DNA of 57,073 nucleotides, taken from the NCBI GenBank assembly GCA_945877515.1, contig CAMCSE010000006.1:1-57073 (forward strand), in the 5' to 3' direction. The position numbers and the translations under genes are program-made. The stretch comes from an uncultured Clostridia bacterium (GTDB lineage: Bacteria > Bacillota > Clostridia > Oscillospirales > Oscillospiraceae). The notes beneath the pieces were generated by a model. That model made no database searches. It had not been told where the DNA came from and saw nothing but the letters and a program-made list of their open reading frames with translations. Shown one piece after another: positions 28,073 through 37,673 of the stretch (the first letter of the stretch is position 1; each line of letters starts with the position of its first letter).

Positions 28073-28213
28073 AACTTCATGCGCAGTATTGCGTACCACG
28101 ATCATGGGCAAAAGCCAGAGCGCATGAAGTTTTTGCGCATCATTTTCGGTTGCCCCGAAGGGGCGAGAAAATGGCGCATCTTGTTGTTTTGCTATGCTTT
28201 TGCATAGCAAAAC
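28071..28213 (+). repeat. Copy 3 of ~143-bp structured intergenic repeat
   Basis: About five substitutions relative to 15461-15603; starts at the stop codon of the aminotransferase gene. Confidence 0.9.
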
Positions 28214-28218
28214 ATAAT

Positions 28219-28256
28219 AAAATAAGGCGGCCGGACGCGGCGGCCTTATTTTATCC
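28219..28256 (+). terminator. Terminator after repeat copy 3
   Basis: AAAATAAGGCGGCC ggacgc GGCGGCCTTATTTT. Confidence 0.7.
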
Positions 28257-28275
28257 CGTTGAAGGGAGAAAACGT

Positions 28276-29280
28276 ATGCGACGGAGAAAGACATCCATGT
28301 TGGCGGCGGTGCTGGCTGTGCTGCTGCTGTGCGCCTGCGGCGGGCAACCCTCGCGGGAGCCGAATCCGCCCGAACCCCCGGAGGAAGCGCCCTACGACTT
28401 TACGCTGGACTATCACCGATGCGCGCCGCTGGTGGAGAAGAAAATCGGTAGTGACCTTGTGGCGGCGGCACGGCTGGTGATCGACGCCTTTCTGGCAGGC
28501 GAGACCTCGGTAACGCTGCCGGAGGGTGATTACGGCGGGAATCCCGGCAATGATCTGGGCTATGCCCTCAACAGCATGTGCCCGGCTTTTGGCGCGGTGA
28601 CGGACTATGACGACTACCACTTTGACACGGAAACCTGCACCGTGACATGGGCCTATACCCAGACACCGGAGCAGGTGCGGGAGGTGCTGGCGGCGCTGGA
28701 GCAAACCACAGCCGCCTGCATGGGTACCTTGCGCCAAGGCGACGGTGAGACTGCCCGGGCGCTGCTGCTGTATCACGCCCTGACGGAGCGGGCCGCGTAT
28801 GATTATGATGTGTCCGGCATTTATGACGACGATCCGGCGGCGTATTGCTTCCGCACCAGCAGCTATGCGGCATTGGTGCTGCACAGCGGCATCTGCTATT
28901 CCTTCGCGCAGGCGCTGGCCTTTTTGTACACCCAGGCGGGACTGGACTGCGCCGCCGTGATAGGGGATGGAACGGCGGGCCTTCACATGTGGCTGATGGC
29001 TGCCGTTGATGGGAAGTGGTATTATTTCGACCCCACGTGGGACGTGGGCGGCGGCTGGTATTACTTCGGCATTACGGCAGAGGATCGGGCTACATGGGCC
29101 GGAGAATTCACCGACGGAACCTTGCTGGGACAGGACGCCGCGGAACTTGCCGATCTGTCTGACACACGCTTTTCCGCGATCAACTGCCGATGGTGGACGG
29201 ACATGACCATCGACCGGCAGGCGGGGCAGGCAGTTTTTTCCACCCCGGAGGGGGAGGAAACAGTCCTCCCGTTGAACTGA
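28276..29280 (+). CDS. Lipoprotein with transglutaminase-like domain
   Basis: Lipobox LLLCAC; HSGICYSFAQAL, GLHMWLMAAVDGKWYYFDPTWD. Confidence 0.8.
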   Translation: MRRRKTSMLAAVLAVLLLCACGGQPSREPNPPEPPEEAPYDFTLDYHRCAPLVEKKIGSDLVAAARLVIDAFLAGETSVTLPEGDYGGNPGNDLGYALNSMCPAFGAVTDYDDYHFDTETCTVTWAYTQTPEQVREVLAALEQTTAACMGTLRQGDGETARALLLYHALTERAAYDYDVSGIYDDDPAAYCFRTSSYAALVLHSGICYSFAQALAFLYTQAGLDCAAVIGDGTAGLHMWLMAAVDGKWYYFDPTWDVGGGWYYFGITAEDRATWAGEFTDGTLLGQDAAELADLSDTRFSAINCRWWTDMTIDRQAGQAVFSTPEGEETVLPLN

Positions 29281-29285
29281 ACAGC

Positions 29286-29317
29286 AAAAAAGAGACTGCG
29301 TGCGCAGTCTCTTTTTT
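29286..29317. terminator. Bidirectional terminator
   Basis: AAAAAGAGACTGC gtgc GCAGTCTCTTTTTTT. Confidence 0.8.
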
Positions 29318-29320
29318 TCA

Positions 29321-31846
29321 TTATTCCGTGGCCTTATCAGGTTCCCCGGCGGTCTCGGCGCTGCTCTCCGCTTCGGCAGTGGGGACCTTCTCCACCACCA
29401 CCTTGCCGTCGGACAGGGTCACCTTGGCGGTGTCGCCGGACTTGAGCTTGCCCTCCAGCATCTGCTCGGCCACGGCGTCCTCCACGGTGTTCTGGATGGA
29501 ACGGCGCAGGGGACGGGCGCCGTACTCGGCATCAAAGCCGTTCTTGGCCAGCATGGCCACGGCGTCCTCGTCGGCGGTGAGGGTAATGCCCTGCTGGGCC
29601 ATACGCTTGCCGGTAATGGTCAGCATACGGTGGGCGATCTTCACGATGTCCTCCTCCGTCAGCTGACGGAACACGATGGTCTCGTCAATACGGTTCAGGA
29701 ACTCCGGCTTGAAGGTGCGCTTCAGCTCAGCCATCACAGCCTCGCGGATGCGGGCGAAGCGGGCGGCCTCGTCCTTCTCGGCGTTCTTCTCGCTGCCGTC
29801 AAAGCCCAGACGGGTATTCTCGGCGGCGGTGATGTTCTTGGCACCCACGTTGGAGGTCATGACGATAACGGTGTTCCGGAAGTCCACACGGCGGCCCTGG
29901 GAGTCGGTAACGATGCCGTCCTCCAGAATCTGCAGCAGGATGTTCCACACATCCTCGTGGGCCTTCTCGATCTCATCGAACAGCACCACGGAGTAGGGTT
30001 TACGGCGTACCTTCTCGGTCAACTGGCCGCCCTCCTCGTGTCCCACATAGCCGGGAGGCGAGCCTACCAGACGGGACACGGTGTGACGCTCCATGTACTC
30101 GGACATGTCGATGCGGATCATGGCGTTCTCATCACCGAACATGGCCTCGGCCAGCGCCTTGCACAGCTCGGTTTTGCCCACGCCGGTGGGGCCAAGGAAC
30201 AGGAAGGAGCCAATGGGCCGCTTGGGATCCTTCAGTCCCACACGGCCGCGGCGGATGGCGCGGGCCACGGCGGCAACTGCCTCATCCTGCCCCACAACAC
30301 GCTGCTGCAGGGTCTCCTCCAGCTTCAGAAGGCGCGTGCTCTCGTCCTCCGTCAGGCGGGTGACGGGGATGCCGGTCCAGCCGGCCACTACGTTGGCAAT
30401 GTCCTCGGCGGTGACGGTGCCGCGGTTCTGACTCAGCTTTCTGCGCCAGTTGTCCCGCTCGATCTCCACCTGATCGGTGTAGTTCTTCTCAATGTCGCGC
30501 AGCTGGGCGGCCTTCTCGTAGTCCTGCGCGGCAATGGCCTCGGCCTTTTCCCGGTGCAGGGCGGCGATCTTTTCCTCCAGCGACTTCAGGTCGGGGGAGG
30601 CGCTCTCCGCCTTCATGCGCACCTGCGAAGCGGCCTCGTCCATCAGGTCGATGGCCTTGTCCGGCAGGAACCGGTCACTGATATACCGGCGGGAGAGGGT
30701 CACGGCGGCCTCCAGCGCCTCATCGGTGATGGTCAGCTTGTGATGGGCCTCGTACTTGTCCCGCAGACCCTTCAGAATGGCGATGGTGTCCTCAGGGGTG
30801 GGCTCACCCACGGTGACGGGCTGGAAGCGGCGCTCCAGCGCGGCATCCTTTTCAATGTACTTGCGGTACTCATTGAGGGTGGTGGCGCCGATGACCCGGA
30901 TCTCGCCCCGGCTCAGGGCAGGCTTGAGGATGTTGGCGGCGTCCACGGCGCCCTCGGCAGAGCCGGCGCCCACGATGGTATGCAGCTCATCGATGAAGAG
31001 GATGACGTTGCCGTCCTTCTTTACTTCATCCAGCGCGTTTTTGATACGCTCCTCGAACTCGCCGCGGTACTTGGTGCCGGCCACCATACCGCTCAGGTCA
31101 AGGCTCAGAAGCTTTTTGTTCAGCAGCTCCTCCGGCACGTCGGCGGCGGCAATGCGCTGGGCAAGTCCCTCGGCGATGGCGGTCTTGCCGACGCCGGGTT
31201 CGCCGATCAGCACGGGGTTGTTTTTGGTGCGGCGGGAGAGGATCTGCACCACACGCTGGATCTCCTTGTCACGGCCGATGACAGGGTCAAGCTTGCCCTG
31301 CCGGGCCGCCTCGGTCAGATCTCGGGTAAACTCCTCCAGCGTCTTGCCGGTCTTTTTGTTCTCCTTGTTGGGGGTTCCGGCGCCGCTGGTGACAGTATGG
31401 GGACTGGTCTCGCTGAGCTTCTGCTGTACGGAGGCGTACATCTTCCGGGGATCCACGCCCACGGTGCGCAGGATGCGCACGGCCATATTGCTGCCTTCCC
31501 GCAGCAGTCCCATCAGCAGATGCTCGGTGCCGATGTAACCGGCGCCCATCCGGTGGGATTCGCCCACGGCCAGCTCGATCACGCTTTTGGCACGGGGCGT
31601 CAGGCCCTGACTGGGGGCGTCGCCGGAGGTGCCCTGTCCCACGCTGCGCTGGAGGATACCGGTGATCATCTCGTCGGTGAGACCGTATTCGGACAGCACC
31701 CGGTGGGCGATGCCCTCCTCCTCCCGCAGCAGGCCCAGCAGCAGATGCTCGCAGCCTACATAGCCATGGCCCAGATCCTGGGCAGCCTCCTGCGCCAGAC
31801 GCAGGGATTCTTCCGCACGGGGGGTGAATTTATTCTCATTCATCAA
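29321..31846 (-). CDS. clpC: ATP-dependent Clp protease ATP-binding subunit ClpC
   Basis: N-terminal Clp repeats, [18 protein letters not shown]-containing middle region, [15 protein letters not shown]. Confidence 0.95.
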   Translation of the reverse strand: MMNENKFTPRAEESLRLAQEAAQDLGHGYVGCEHLLLGLLREEEGIAHRVLSEYGLTDEMITGILQRSVGQGTSGDAPSQGLTPRAKSVIELAVGESHRMGAGYIGTEHLLMGLLREGSNMAVRILRTVGVDPRKMYASVQQKLSETSPHTVTSGAGTPNKENKKTGKTLEEFTRDLTEAARQGKLDPVIGRDKEIQRVVQILSRRTKNNPVLIGEPGVGKTAIAEGLAQRIAAADVPEELLNKKLLSLDLSGMVAGTKYRGEFEERIKNALDEVKKDGNVILFIDELHTIVGAGSAEGAVDAANILKPALSRGEIRVIGATTLNEYRKYIEKDAALERRFQPVTVGEPTPEDTIAILKGLRDKYEAHHKLTITDEALEAAVTLSRRYISDRFLPDKAIDLMDEAASQVRMKAESASPDLKSLEEKIAALHREKAEAIAAQDYEKAAQLRDIEKNYTDQVEIERDNWRRKLSQNRGTVTAEDIANVVAGWTGIPVTRLTEDESTRLLKLEETLQQRVVGQDEAVAAVARAIRRGRVGLKDPKRPIGSFLFLGPTGVGKTELCKALAEAMFGDENAMIRIDMSEYMERHTVSRLVGSPPGYVGHEEGGQLTEKVRRKPYSVVLFDEIEKAHEDVWNILLQILEDGIVTDSQGRRVDFRNTVIVMTSNVGAKNITAAENTRLGFDGSEKNAEKDEAARFARIREAVMAELKRTFKPEFLNRIDETIVFRQLTEEDIVKIAHRMLTITGKRMAQQGITLTADEDAVAMLAKNGFDAEYGARPLRRSIQNTVEDAVAEQMLEGKLKSGDTAKVTLSDGKVVVEKVPTAEAESSAETAGEPDKATE

Positions 31847-31873
31847 TGGTCACATCCTTTCGATTTCATGGCC

Positions 31874-32308
31874 TTACTGGGGAAGCTTTTTCAGCTCATC
31901 CCGCAGGCGTGCCGCTTCCTCGTAGTTTTCACTGTCGATGGCGGCCTTCAACTGGTTTTCCAGCGCGTTGCGCTGCCGCTCCTTCTGGAGCCGTGCCTGT
32001 TCGTCCCGACCTACCAGCCCGGCGGGGACGGTGGGTTCTTCTTCGATGCCCGCGGCAGTCCGTGCCGCCTCCTCCAGCGGAGCGGGGAACTCGGTCATGC
32101 GGTTGGACAGCATACCGAAGTCCTCCAGCAGCGAGAAGGGATCGAGGAAGCTGCGGCGAGAGGGACGGAGGGTTTGGTACAGCCGGTCGGTGTACCCCAG
32201 TTCCTCGGCGCACGCAGGGCACAGGTGGACCTGTGTCACCTTGCCGTTGATATTGCTCTGATAATAGAAGGTGGCTTCATTCCGGCCACAGCGTTCACAT
32301 TTCATCAA
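31874..32308 (-). CDS. mcsA: McsA-like zinc finger / UvrB-UvrC motif protein (single CxxC pair)
   Basis: CERCGRNEA...CPACAEELG and C-terminal UVR helix ENQLKAAIDSENYEEAARLRDELKKL; located between ctsR and clpC. Confidence 0.8.
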   Translation of the reverse strand: MMKCERCGRNEATFYYQSNINGKVTQVHLCPACAEELGYTDRLYQTLRPSRRSFLDPFSLLEDFGMLSNRMTEFPAPLEEAARTAAGIEEEPTVPAGLVGRDEQARLQKERQRNALENQLKAAIDSENYEEAARLRDELKKLPQ

Positions 32309-32329
32309 TCATAACCTCCTTTTGGAAAA

Positions 32330-32779
32330 TCAAACCAAATGGATCAATACCTGCTTGAAAATATCGGCCCGCAGCGTGTCCCGACAGGACCGATCCACGC
32401 GGCGCAGGGCTCTGTCGCCTGTGGCTGCCAGCAGCGACTGTCCGGCCTCGGCGGAGACGGCTTCGCTGTCCACCAGATTCTGCACAATGGCCCGGGCGCT
32501 GGCGGCGTCCAGTTCGTCCCCGATGGAATTGATGACGTGCATCAGCAGCGTCTCGCGGTCTGTCCGCACCCGTGTGATACGGATATAGCCGTTGCCGCCC
32601 CGGCGGCTCTCTACAATGTATCCATGCTCCGGAGAGAAGCGGGTGGACATCACATAGTTGATCTGGCTGGGCACGCAGTTGAACCGCTGGGCCAGATCAC
32701 TGCGCTGCAGCTCCAGCACGCCGTCGGTCTCCTCCAATGCCGACTGAATAAAACTGGCGATCACGTCCGATATACCCAT
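32330..32779 (-). CDS. ctsR: Class III stress gene repressor CtsR
   Basis: MGISDVIASFIQSAL...LQRSDLAQRFNCVPSQINYVMSTRFSPEHGYIVESRRGGNGYIRI. Confidence 0.9.
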   Translation of the reverse strand: MGISDVIASFIQSALEETDGVLELQRSDLAQRFNCVPSQINYVMSTRFSPEHGYIVESRRGGNGYIRITRVRTDRETLLMHVINSIGDELDAASARAIVQNLVDSEAVSAEAGQSLLAATGDRALRRVDRSCRDTLRADIFKQVLIHLV

Positions 32780-32802
32780 TTGCATGACCTCCTTCAATTT
32801 GA

Positions 32803-32820
32803 CTTTGCCTTTCTTTGACC
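32803..32820 (-). promoter_or_regulatory. CtsR-box-like operator 1
   Basis: Minus strand reads GGTCAAAGAAAGGCAAAG. Confidence 0.7.
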
Positions 32821-32866
32821 TTTGAGCGTATCATACACCTTTTGCCCAATATTGTCAACAGGTAAA

Positions 32867-32883
32867 TTTGACTTTTTTTGACC
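32867..32883 (-). promoter_or_regulatory. CtsR-box-like operator 2
   Basis: Minus strand reads GGTCAAAAAAAGTCAAA. Confidence 0.7.
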
Positions 32884-33047
32884 TTTAGTGTAAACAATTT
32901 ATGAACAAGGGGAACGCAATTTCAGGTTGCGGGAAAAATGGGAAAATTTGAAAAACGCAAGTTGAAATTGCTGTACAAGAGGGGAGAGGTAGAGTATAAT
33001 AAAAATAGTATAAGGGAGGAAGAATGACACGGTGAGAGGAGAGGCCT

Positions 33048-33521
33048 ATGAAAACCAAGACCGCGCTATGCCTGACGATCCTGGTGATGCTGCTGTGTGC
33101 CATGAATATGGTAATGGTCTGGCAGCTGACTCATGTCAAGGAAAGCAGCACCGTAGAAATGACGGCCACAGTAACGGATGTCGATTGCAAAGTTGGACTC
33201 GTCTACGTCAAGCCGGATAATACGCTGTATCTGCCCAACGTCATGAAAAGCGACCTTTCTCCGGAGGCCATGGAGTCCCTGGTGGGCCAGAAGGCACATT
33301 TCCGCATGAAGGAGAGCACCGCCCAGTTCTTCACTCACGAACAGTATGGTGAGATCTTGTCATTGAGTACCGATGAGCGGGACATCTTCACTCTGGAGGA
33401 CTATAACCGCGCCATGCAGGCCGATAACGCCCAGGGCTGGCCGGTATGGTTCATGATAGAAGGAGGCCTGCTGGTGCTGTTGCTCTATTTCACGTGGAAG
33501 TTAAAAAAGGAGAAATTATGA
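33048..33521 (+). CDS. Membrane protein of unknown function
   Basis: N- and C-terminal TM segments around a soluble domain; overlaps the next gene. Confidence 0.6.
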   Translation: MKTKTALCLTILVMLLCAMNMVMVWQLTHVKESSTVEMTATVTDVDCKVGLVYVKPDNTLYLPNVMKSDLSPEAMESLVGQKAHFRMKESTAQFFTHEQYGEILSLSTDERDIFTLEDYNRAMQADNAQGWPVWFMIEGGLLVLLLYFTWKLKKEKL

Positions 33522-35299
33522 ACATTAACTGGAACGATCCCAATTTTCAAGGGTTTAAGGGGCAGAACCCCTTCCAGCGCCCGGAGGGGCAGCCGCGGAA
33601 AACGCGCAAGGCCATCGGCACGCCTTTTGGTCGGACGGTACTGAACCTGGCGGTGACGCTGGTATTTGCCGCCGTGTATTTCTATGTGGCATTGCCGGCC
33701 ATCAATCTGAAATCGCCGGACTTTTATGCGTTTGTGCTGCTGCTGTGCGGCGTATATGCCGTGTGTGCCATACTGACCTCCGGGTTTCAGGGAAATGGAG
33801 CCAAGGGCTACTTTAAGTTTCTGAAAAAGCAGTGCCTGATCCCGCTGCTGCTGGCGGCGGCCATGGTGGTGATTGCGCTGGTGGGCAGCGCTTTGGGCTG
33901 GCAGGTGTTCCGGGCCGCAGCCTATCGTGACCTGCTGACCGTGGAGAACGGCGATTTCGCCGCGGAGGTGGAGGAGATCTCCTTTGACCAGATTCCCATG
34001 CTGGACAAGGATTCCGCCGCCAAGCTGGGCAACCGCAAGCTGGGTGAGCTGGCGGACATGGTCTCCCAGTTCGAGGTGGCCGACAACTATACCCAGATCA
34101 ACTACAAGGGCCGCCCTGTCCGTGTCACGACGCTGCAGTACGGCGATGTCATCAAGTGGCTGAACAACCGCAAGGACGGGCTGCCCGCCTACCTGATCAT
34201 CGACATGGTGACCCAGAACGTGGAGGTGGTGCGTCTGGAGGAGGGCATCCGCTATACCACCGCCGAGCATTTCAACCGCAATCTGTACCGGTATCTCCGG
34301 TTCCAGTATCCCACCTTCATTTTTGACGAGCCTGCCTTTGAGATCGACGAGGAAGGCCGTCCCTGGTGGGTCTGCCCCCGGATCGACCGTACCATCGGCC
34401 TGTTCGGCGGCACGGATATCACCGGCGCGGTGCTGGTGAATGCCGTTACCGGTGAAAACGCCTACTACGATGTGGCGGATATCCCCACATGGGTGGACCA
34501 TGTATTTACCGCCGAGCTGATCATCCAGCAGTACGACTATCATGGCACCTATATCAACGGTTTCTGGAACTCCCTGTTCGGCCAGCGTGAGGTGACCGTC
34601 ACCACCGATGGGTACAACTATATTGCCATCGGCGACGATGTGTATATGTATACCGGCGTTACCTCCGTGGTGTCCGACGAGTCCAATGTGGGCTTCATCC
34701 TGTCCAACCAGCGCACCAAGGAGACCCGCTTCTACGCCGTGGCCGGCGCGGAGGAATACTCGGCCATGGACAGCGCTAAGGGTCAGGTGCAGCAGATGAA
34801 ATACACCGCCACCTTCCCGCTGCTGCTGAACGTGGCGGAGCAGCCCACCTATTTCATGGCGCTGAAGGACGCGGCGGGACTGGTGAAGATGTACGCCATG
34901 GTCAACGTCAGCCAGTACCAGATCGTGGCCACCGGCGCCACCGTGGCGGAGTGCGAGAGCAACTACCGCCAGATGCTGCTGAACGGTGGGCTGATCCAGC
35001 CGGAGGACAGCACCCTGCCGGAGGAGCAGCTGGCGCTGACCGATGCCCATACCGGCGTCATTACTGATATCCGGAGCGCCGTTATGGAAGGCAACACCTG
35101 CTATTACCTGCGCATCGACGGGGTGTGGTATACCGGAAAAGCCGTTGATACGCCGGAGCTGATCCTGTTGAATGTGGGCGATGTGGTGACGGTACGCTGC
35201 TATGCGGCGGCCGGCGGGATCGCCCAGCCCATCTACAGCGTGGCGTATGCCGACGCACCGTCACCCGCCGGAGAACAGATACCGGAAGAAACCGCGTAA
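33518..35299 (+). CDS. Multi-TM protein of unknown function with large soluble domain
   Basis: MNINWNDPNFQGFKGQNPF...; start overlaps the upstream stop. Confidence 0.6.
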   Translation: MNINWNDPNFQGFKGQNPFQRPEGQPRKTRKAIGTPFGRTVLNLAVTLVFAAVYFYVALPAINLKSPDFYAFVLLLCGVYAVCAILTSGFQGNGAKGYFKFLKKQCLIPLLLAAAMVVIALVGSALGWQVFRAAAYRDLLTVENGDFAAEVEEISFDQIPMLDKDSAAKLGNRKLGELADMVSQFEVADNYTQINYKGRPVRVTTLQYGDVIKWLNNRKDGLPAYLIIDMVTQNVEVVRLEEGIRYTTAEHFNRNLYRYLRFQYPTFIFDEPAFEIDEEGRPWWVCPRIDRTIGLFGGTDITGAVLVNAVTGENAYYDVADIPTWVDHVFTAELIIQQYDYHGTYINGFWNSLFGQREVTVTTDGYNYIAIGDDVYMYTGVTSVVSDESNVGFILSNQRTKETRFYAVAGAEEYSAMDSAKGQVQQMKYTATFPLLLNVAEQPTYFMALKDAAGLVKMYAMVNVSQYQIVATGATVAECESNYRQMLLNGGLIQPEDSTLPEEQLALTDAHTGVITDIRSAVMEGNTCYYLRIDGVWYTGKAVDTPELILLNVGDVVTVRCYAAAGGIAQPIYSVAYADAPSPAGEQIPEETA

Positions 35300-35304
35300 A
35301 GAGC

Positions 35305-35334
35305 AAAAACCGGACCCGATGGGGTCCGGTTTTT
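35305..35334. terminator. Bidirectional terminator
   Basis: AAAAACCGGACCC gat GGGGTCCGGTTTTT. Confidence 0.8.
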
Positions 35335-35373
35335 GGCTTTTGCGTATTTCCGCTGAGAAACGCGAAATACGCC

Positions 35374-36603
35374 TCACACCACCTGAAAGATAAAAAACTT
35401 TAGATAATTCGTCTCCTCCACGCCCCAGAGGATCGGATGATCGGCGCACTGCTGGCGACATTCGATCTGCCGCAGCTGCACCCCCGCGTCGCGGGCGGCG
35501 CTGCGGAGCATTTTGATAAACAGCTCCTCCGTGGCGAAGTGGCTGCAGGAGCAGGTGGCCAGATATCCGCCCCGGGGCAGCAGCTTCATGGCCCGGTAGT
35601 TGATCTCCTTATACCCGGTCATGGCGTTGGCCACCGTCTTGCGGCTTTTGGTGAAGGCCGGCGGGTCAAGAATGATGAAATCATACTTTCGGGGCTGCTT
35701 TTCCAGCTTCGGAAGCAGGTCGAACACATTGGCGGCCACACAGTCCATGACGGTTTCCAGCCCGTTGCGGCGGGCGTTCTCCGCCGCGCACTGCACCGCG
35801 AACTCCGACACGTCCACGGCGGTGACATGGGCCGCGCCGCCTTTGGCTGCGTTCAGGGCAAAGGACCCGGTGTGGGTGAAGCAGTCCAGCACGGTTTTGC
35901 CCTTTGCCAGCTTCGCCACCGCCAGACGGTTGTACTTCTGATCCAGGAAAAAGCCGGTCTTCTGCCCGTTTTCAAAGTCCACCGTGTAGACGATGCCGTT
36001 TTCCGTGATGTCTACGGTGGTGGTCTCCGGCGGCGTTTCACCGGGCAGGGGATGCCAGCCCTTGTTCTGCGCCATCCCCTCCCGCTCCCGGAGGGCCACA
36101 TCGTTGCGCTCGTAGATGCCGCGGATCTCCTGCCCATCCTCCCGCAGCACCTTGGCCAGCAGGGGAAACAGCCGGTCCTTGATGCGCTCCATGCCAAGAC
36201 TGAGGGTCTGGGTCACCAGCACGCTTTCAAACCGGTCCACCGTCAGGCCGGGGAACAGGTCGGCCTCTCCGAAAATGACGCGGCAGCAGCGGCTGTCGGT
36301 TTCGCCCATCACCGTCTTGCGATAGTCCCACGCATAGCGGATGCGGCGCTCCCAGAAGGCGTCGGAGAAGTCATCGTTGGCGTTGCGGCTCACCAGACGC
36401 ACCCGAATCCGGGAGTGGCTGTTATAGAAGCCGCAGCCCAGCCAGCTGCCCCGGCGGCTCACCACGTCCACCAGCCCGCCGTCCTCCGGCGTGCCGTCCG
36501 CGGCGGTCACTTCGCCCTCATAGACCCACGGGTGGCCGCCTGTCAGCGCGGCTTCTCCCTTGGGCGTGATGGTGATGCGGGGATAGGGACGCAGTGATTT
36601 CAT
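35374..36603 (-). CDS. Class I SAM-dependent rRNA methyltransferase (RlmI-like)
   Basis: PUA-like N-terminus (GGHPWVYEGEV), VLDCFTHTGSFALNAAKGGA, IILDPPAFTKS. Confidence 0.85.
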   Translation of the reverse strand: MKSLRPYPRITITPKGEAALTGGHPWVYEGEVTAADGTPEDGGLVDVVSRRGSWLGCGFYNSHSRIRVRLVSRNANDDFSDAFWERRIRYAWDYRKTVMGETDSRCCRVIFGEADLFPGLTVDRFESVLVTQTLSLGMERIKDRLFPLLAKVLREDGQEIRGIYERNDVALREREGMAQNKGWHPLPGETPPETTTVDITENGIVYTVDFENGQKTGFFLDQKYNRLAVAKLAKGKTVLDCFTHTGSFALNAAKGGAAHVTAVDVSEFAVQCAAENARRNGLETVMDCVAANVFDLLPKLEKQPRKYDFIILDPPAFTKSRKTVANAMTGYKEINYRAMKLLPRGGYLATCSCSHFATEELFIKMLRSAARDAGVQLRQIECRQQCADHPILWGVEETNYLKFFIFQVV

Positions 36604-36705
36604 GTCGTTTCTCTCCTGTAAAGACAAATAATATCATATTATACCACATCATTTTTCCCGGCGCCACATATATATTGGGGAGAAACTGTGGAAAGGGGAA
36701 TCGCC

Positions 36706-37449
36706 ATGCCCAATATTTATTTGAGTCCGTCGACGCAGGAATACAATCCCTACATCACCGGCGCGGGATCGGAGGAGTATTTCATGAACCTCATTGCCGA
36801 CGCCATGGAACCGTACCTGCGGGCCAACACCATCCGCTTTACCCGCAACGCGCCGGATATGACCGCCGCATCCTCCATCGCCCAGGCGGCCCGGGGCAGC
36901 TATGACTTCTATCTGGCGCTGCATTCCAACGCCTCCGGCGACGGCAGCACCGAGGGGCGGCAGCGGGGGATCATTGCCTTTTACTATCCCGCCAGTACCA
37001 ACGGGAGACGGGCCGCCGGCATCTTTGCGGAAAATCTCAAGCGCATTTACCCGCTGCCCAATCTGGTGACCACCCGCGCCACCACCACGCTGGGAGAGGT
37101 ACGCCAGCCAAAGCCGCCGGCGGTGCTGCTGGAGATCGGCTATCATGACAACACCGCCGACGCGCTGTGGATCCAGGAGAACATCCAGAACATCGCGGAG
37201 AATCTGGTCCAGTCGCTGACGGAGTATTTTGGCCTGCCCTTCATCTATCCCATGACGCCCCGCACCGGCACGGTGATCACCCAGCGGGACGCGCTGAATG
37301 TGCGGTCTTACCCGGCCCTGAGCGGACAGATTGTGGGCAGCGTGCCGCCTCAGGCGCAGCTGACGGTATACGGTCAGTTTGACGGCTGGTACAGTATCGG
37401 CTACGGAAATCTGGCGGGCTATGTGCTGTCGGATTTTGTGCAAATATAG
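36706..37449 (+). CDS. N-acetylmuramoyl-L-alanine amidase with C-terminal SH3-like domain
   Basis: LALHSNASGDG, VLLEIGYHDN, RDALNVRSYPALSGQIVGSV. Confidence 0.8.
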   Translation: MPNIYLSPSTQEYNPYITGAGSEEYFMNLIADAMEPYLRANTIRFTRNAPDMTAASSIAQAARGSYDFYLALHSNASGDGSTEGRQRGIIAFYYPASTNGRRAAGIFAENLKRIYPLPNLVTTRATTTLGEVRQPKPPAVLLEIGYHDNTADALWIQENIQNIAENLVQSLTEYFGLPFIYPMTPRTGTVITQRDALNVRSYPALSGQIVGSVPPQAQLTVYGQFDGWYSIGYGNLAGYVLSDFVQI

Positions 37450-37511
37450 GCACTTCCCACAAAATGTTTCCCGAGTGCGGACAAATTTTCCACGATAGTG
37501 TGTTTTTCTTC

Positions 37512-37540
37512 TTGACAGTTTACCGTAATGAGGGTAGAAT
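37512..37540 (+). promoter_or_regulatory. Predicted sigma-A promoter of rny
   Basis: TTGACA - 17 bp - TAGAAT. Confidence 0.6.
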
Positions 37541-37673
37541 TATGAAGGATTATTATCGAATGATTTAGGGGAAGCATTCGATTATTTTCTATGGACAGCC
37601 ACCATCCCCATCCCTGTTTACCCCCGGATGGAGGGCGATTGTCCGGATACACCATAATTAACGGGAGGAAACC

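Noticed and set aside
9141-28213. The three 143-bp repeats as an insertion sequence or composite transposon
   Set aside because: No transposase in or beside any copy and no visible target-site duplication; intervening genes are ordinary core genes.
29300-32314. 1004-aa plus-strand ORF opposite clpC/mcsA
   Set aside because: Shadow ORF antisense to clear clpC and mcsA; no recognisable motifs.
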